DNA of 64,000 nt, taken from the NCBI RefSeq assembly GCF_003025595.1, contig NZ_PYMI01000003.1, forward strand, positions 558,001-622,000. The letters run 5' to 3'. The translations under genes and the position numbers were made by a program. The notes below the pieces were generated by a model. It ran no database searches. It worked only from the letters and a program-made list of their open reading frames with translations, and was not told the origin of the DNA. Source of the DNA: Photobacterium ganghwense (GTDB taxonomy: Bacteria; Pseudomonadota; Gammaproteobacteria; Enterobacterales; Vibrionaceae). This document shows, piece after piece, positions 63,288-64,000 of this stretch; position 1 is the first letter of the stretch; the number at the start of each line of letters is the position of its first letter.

Positions 63288-64000
63288 ATGGACTTGACCG
63301 CTTTTTTTGATATCAACAATACTCTGGTAACTATCCCTATAGGTGGTGGTTACGCGATGTCGTGGATCGAAGCGATTGGTACCGTATTCGGTTTACTGTG
63401 CATTTGGTACGCCAGTCAGGAAAAAACCATTAATTACCTGTTCGGGTTAATTAATGTCACGCTTTTCGCCATTATTTTTTATCAAATCCAGTTGTACGGC
63501 ATCCTGTTGCTTCAGTTGTTTTTCTTTTGCGCCAATGTGTATGGCTGGTATGCGTGGACCCGACCTGCTTCTGATACAGGGGAGCGGTTGGAGGTTCGTT
63601 GGTTGAGCAAGCAGAAGCTGCTGGGAACCGCAGTAATCAGTGCGTGTTCTATCGCTTTACTGACACTCTATATTGATCCGTTTTTTGCGATGCTGGCTAA
63701 ACTGGCCGTTAATACACTCAACCTGTTTGGGGCTGAGTTAGCTCATCCAGTCTTGGAACCGGATGCGTTTCCGTTTTGGGATTCGACCATGACGGTATTG
63801 TCGGTTGTAGCACAGATCCTGATGACTCGTAAGTACGTTGAAAACTGGATCCTATGGGTGGTGATTAACGTAATCAGCGTTGGTATCTATGCGGCACAGG
63901 GTGTGTATGCCTTGTCTCTGGAATACGCGATTTTGCTATTTATTGCAGCAAACGGTACCCGAGCCTGGATGAAAACGGCGAAACAGAACCAAGAAAAACA
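63288..64000 (+). CDS. pnuC: Nicotinamide riboside transporter PnuC, cut by window end
   Basis: Inner-membrane facilitator for nicotinamide riboside, feeding NAD salvage. The frame is open from the ATG at 63288 (AGGG 7 nt upstream) to the last base, about 237 codons. Seven or so hydrophobic segments and PnuC marks are visible: WIEAIGTVFGLLCIWYASQEK, FFFCANVYGWYAW (the substrate-lining Trp/Tyr/Asn motif), and MTRKYVENWILWVVINVISVGIY. Family length is about 240, so only the last few residues are missing. Confidence 0.92.
   Translation, partial: MDLTAFFDINNTLVTIPIGGGYAMSWIEAIGTVFGLLCIWYASQEKTINYLFGLINVTLFAIIFYQIQLYGILLLQLFFFCANVYGWYAWTRPASDTGERLEVRWLSKQKLLGTAVISACSIALLTLYIDPFFAMLAKLAVNTLNLFGAELAHPVLEPDAFPFWDSTMTVLSVVAQILMTRKYVENWILWVVINVISVGIYAAQGVYALSLEYAILLFIAANGTRAWMKTAKQNQEK

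Overview
The window looks like chromosomal DNA of a marine gammaproteobacterium, most likely a member of the Vibrionaceae (Vibrio/Photobacterium/Grimontia-like). This is inferred from protein content (anaerobic GlpABC, MetE/MetR, PstSCAB, LldP with a Dld-II-type lactate dehydrogenase, a TyrP-type carrier, an Ap4A phosphorylase-like protein, PnuC) and from Vibrio-repeat-like attC sites. No rRNA or tRNA gene was seen. Most of the window is dense core-type DNA; about 35.2-42.2 kb is an AT-richer accessory island.

Layout. 0-12 kb: the end of an MFS exporter; glpABC on the minus strand (ATGA overlaps, GlpR-like operator over the glpA start); a membrane diguanylate cyclase; a small membrane protein; a DUF4250 protein; and the divergent metR/metE pair with a perfect MetR box and tandem MetJ boxes. 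12-22.5 kb: a CHASE-GGDEF cyclase, a META-domain lipoprotein, an MscS-type channel, an ABM-like protein, and an RND efflux operon (adaptor then pump) divergent from a LysR regulator. 22.5-31 kb: pstSCAB, a chemoreceptor, a LysR regulator and nupC with a CRP-like site. 31-35 kb: a sugar nucleotidyltransferase preceded by three families of short tandem repeats, then an acyl-CoA ligase.

The 35.2-42.2 kb island resembles an integron cassette cluster without an integrase (CALIN). Single small plus-strand genes (secreted hypothetical, zinc-ribbon protein, DUF2971, alpha/beta hydrolase, PhzF, HIT) are separated by attC sites or their remains. Three copies of one IS110/IS1111-type element have their right end against an attC core: an old truncated copy, a 1345-bp copy with a nonsense codon in its transposase, and a 553-bp derivative formed by a 795-bp deletion between 8-bp microhomologies. 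Both larger copies keep the non-coding segment downstream of the transposase, where IS1111-group elements are known to encode their target-choosing RNA. This is the most notable system in the window.

42-64 kb: DUF3297, DUF2799 and small hypothetical genes; lactate uptake and oxidation (lldP, Dld-II) with a divergent LysR; a YcgJ/Fels-1-like secreted protein; a DUF805 protein; a secreted protein ending in four 17-residue acidic repeats; a sulfur module (CoA-disulfide reductase-rhodanese fusion and DUF2892 protein, divergent from two YeeE/YedE half-transporters, with twin palindromes between); a second RND pump with its adaptor downstream; a tyrosine-type permease; an Ap4A phosphorylase-like protein; and pnuC, which runs off the end. 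No TolC-type outer membrane gene is present, so both pumps would need one from elsewhere.
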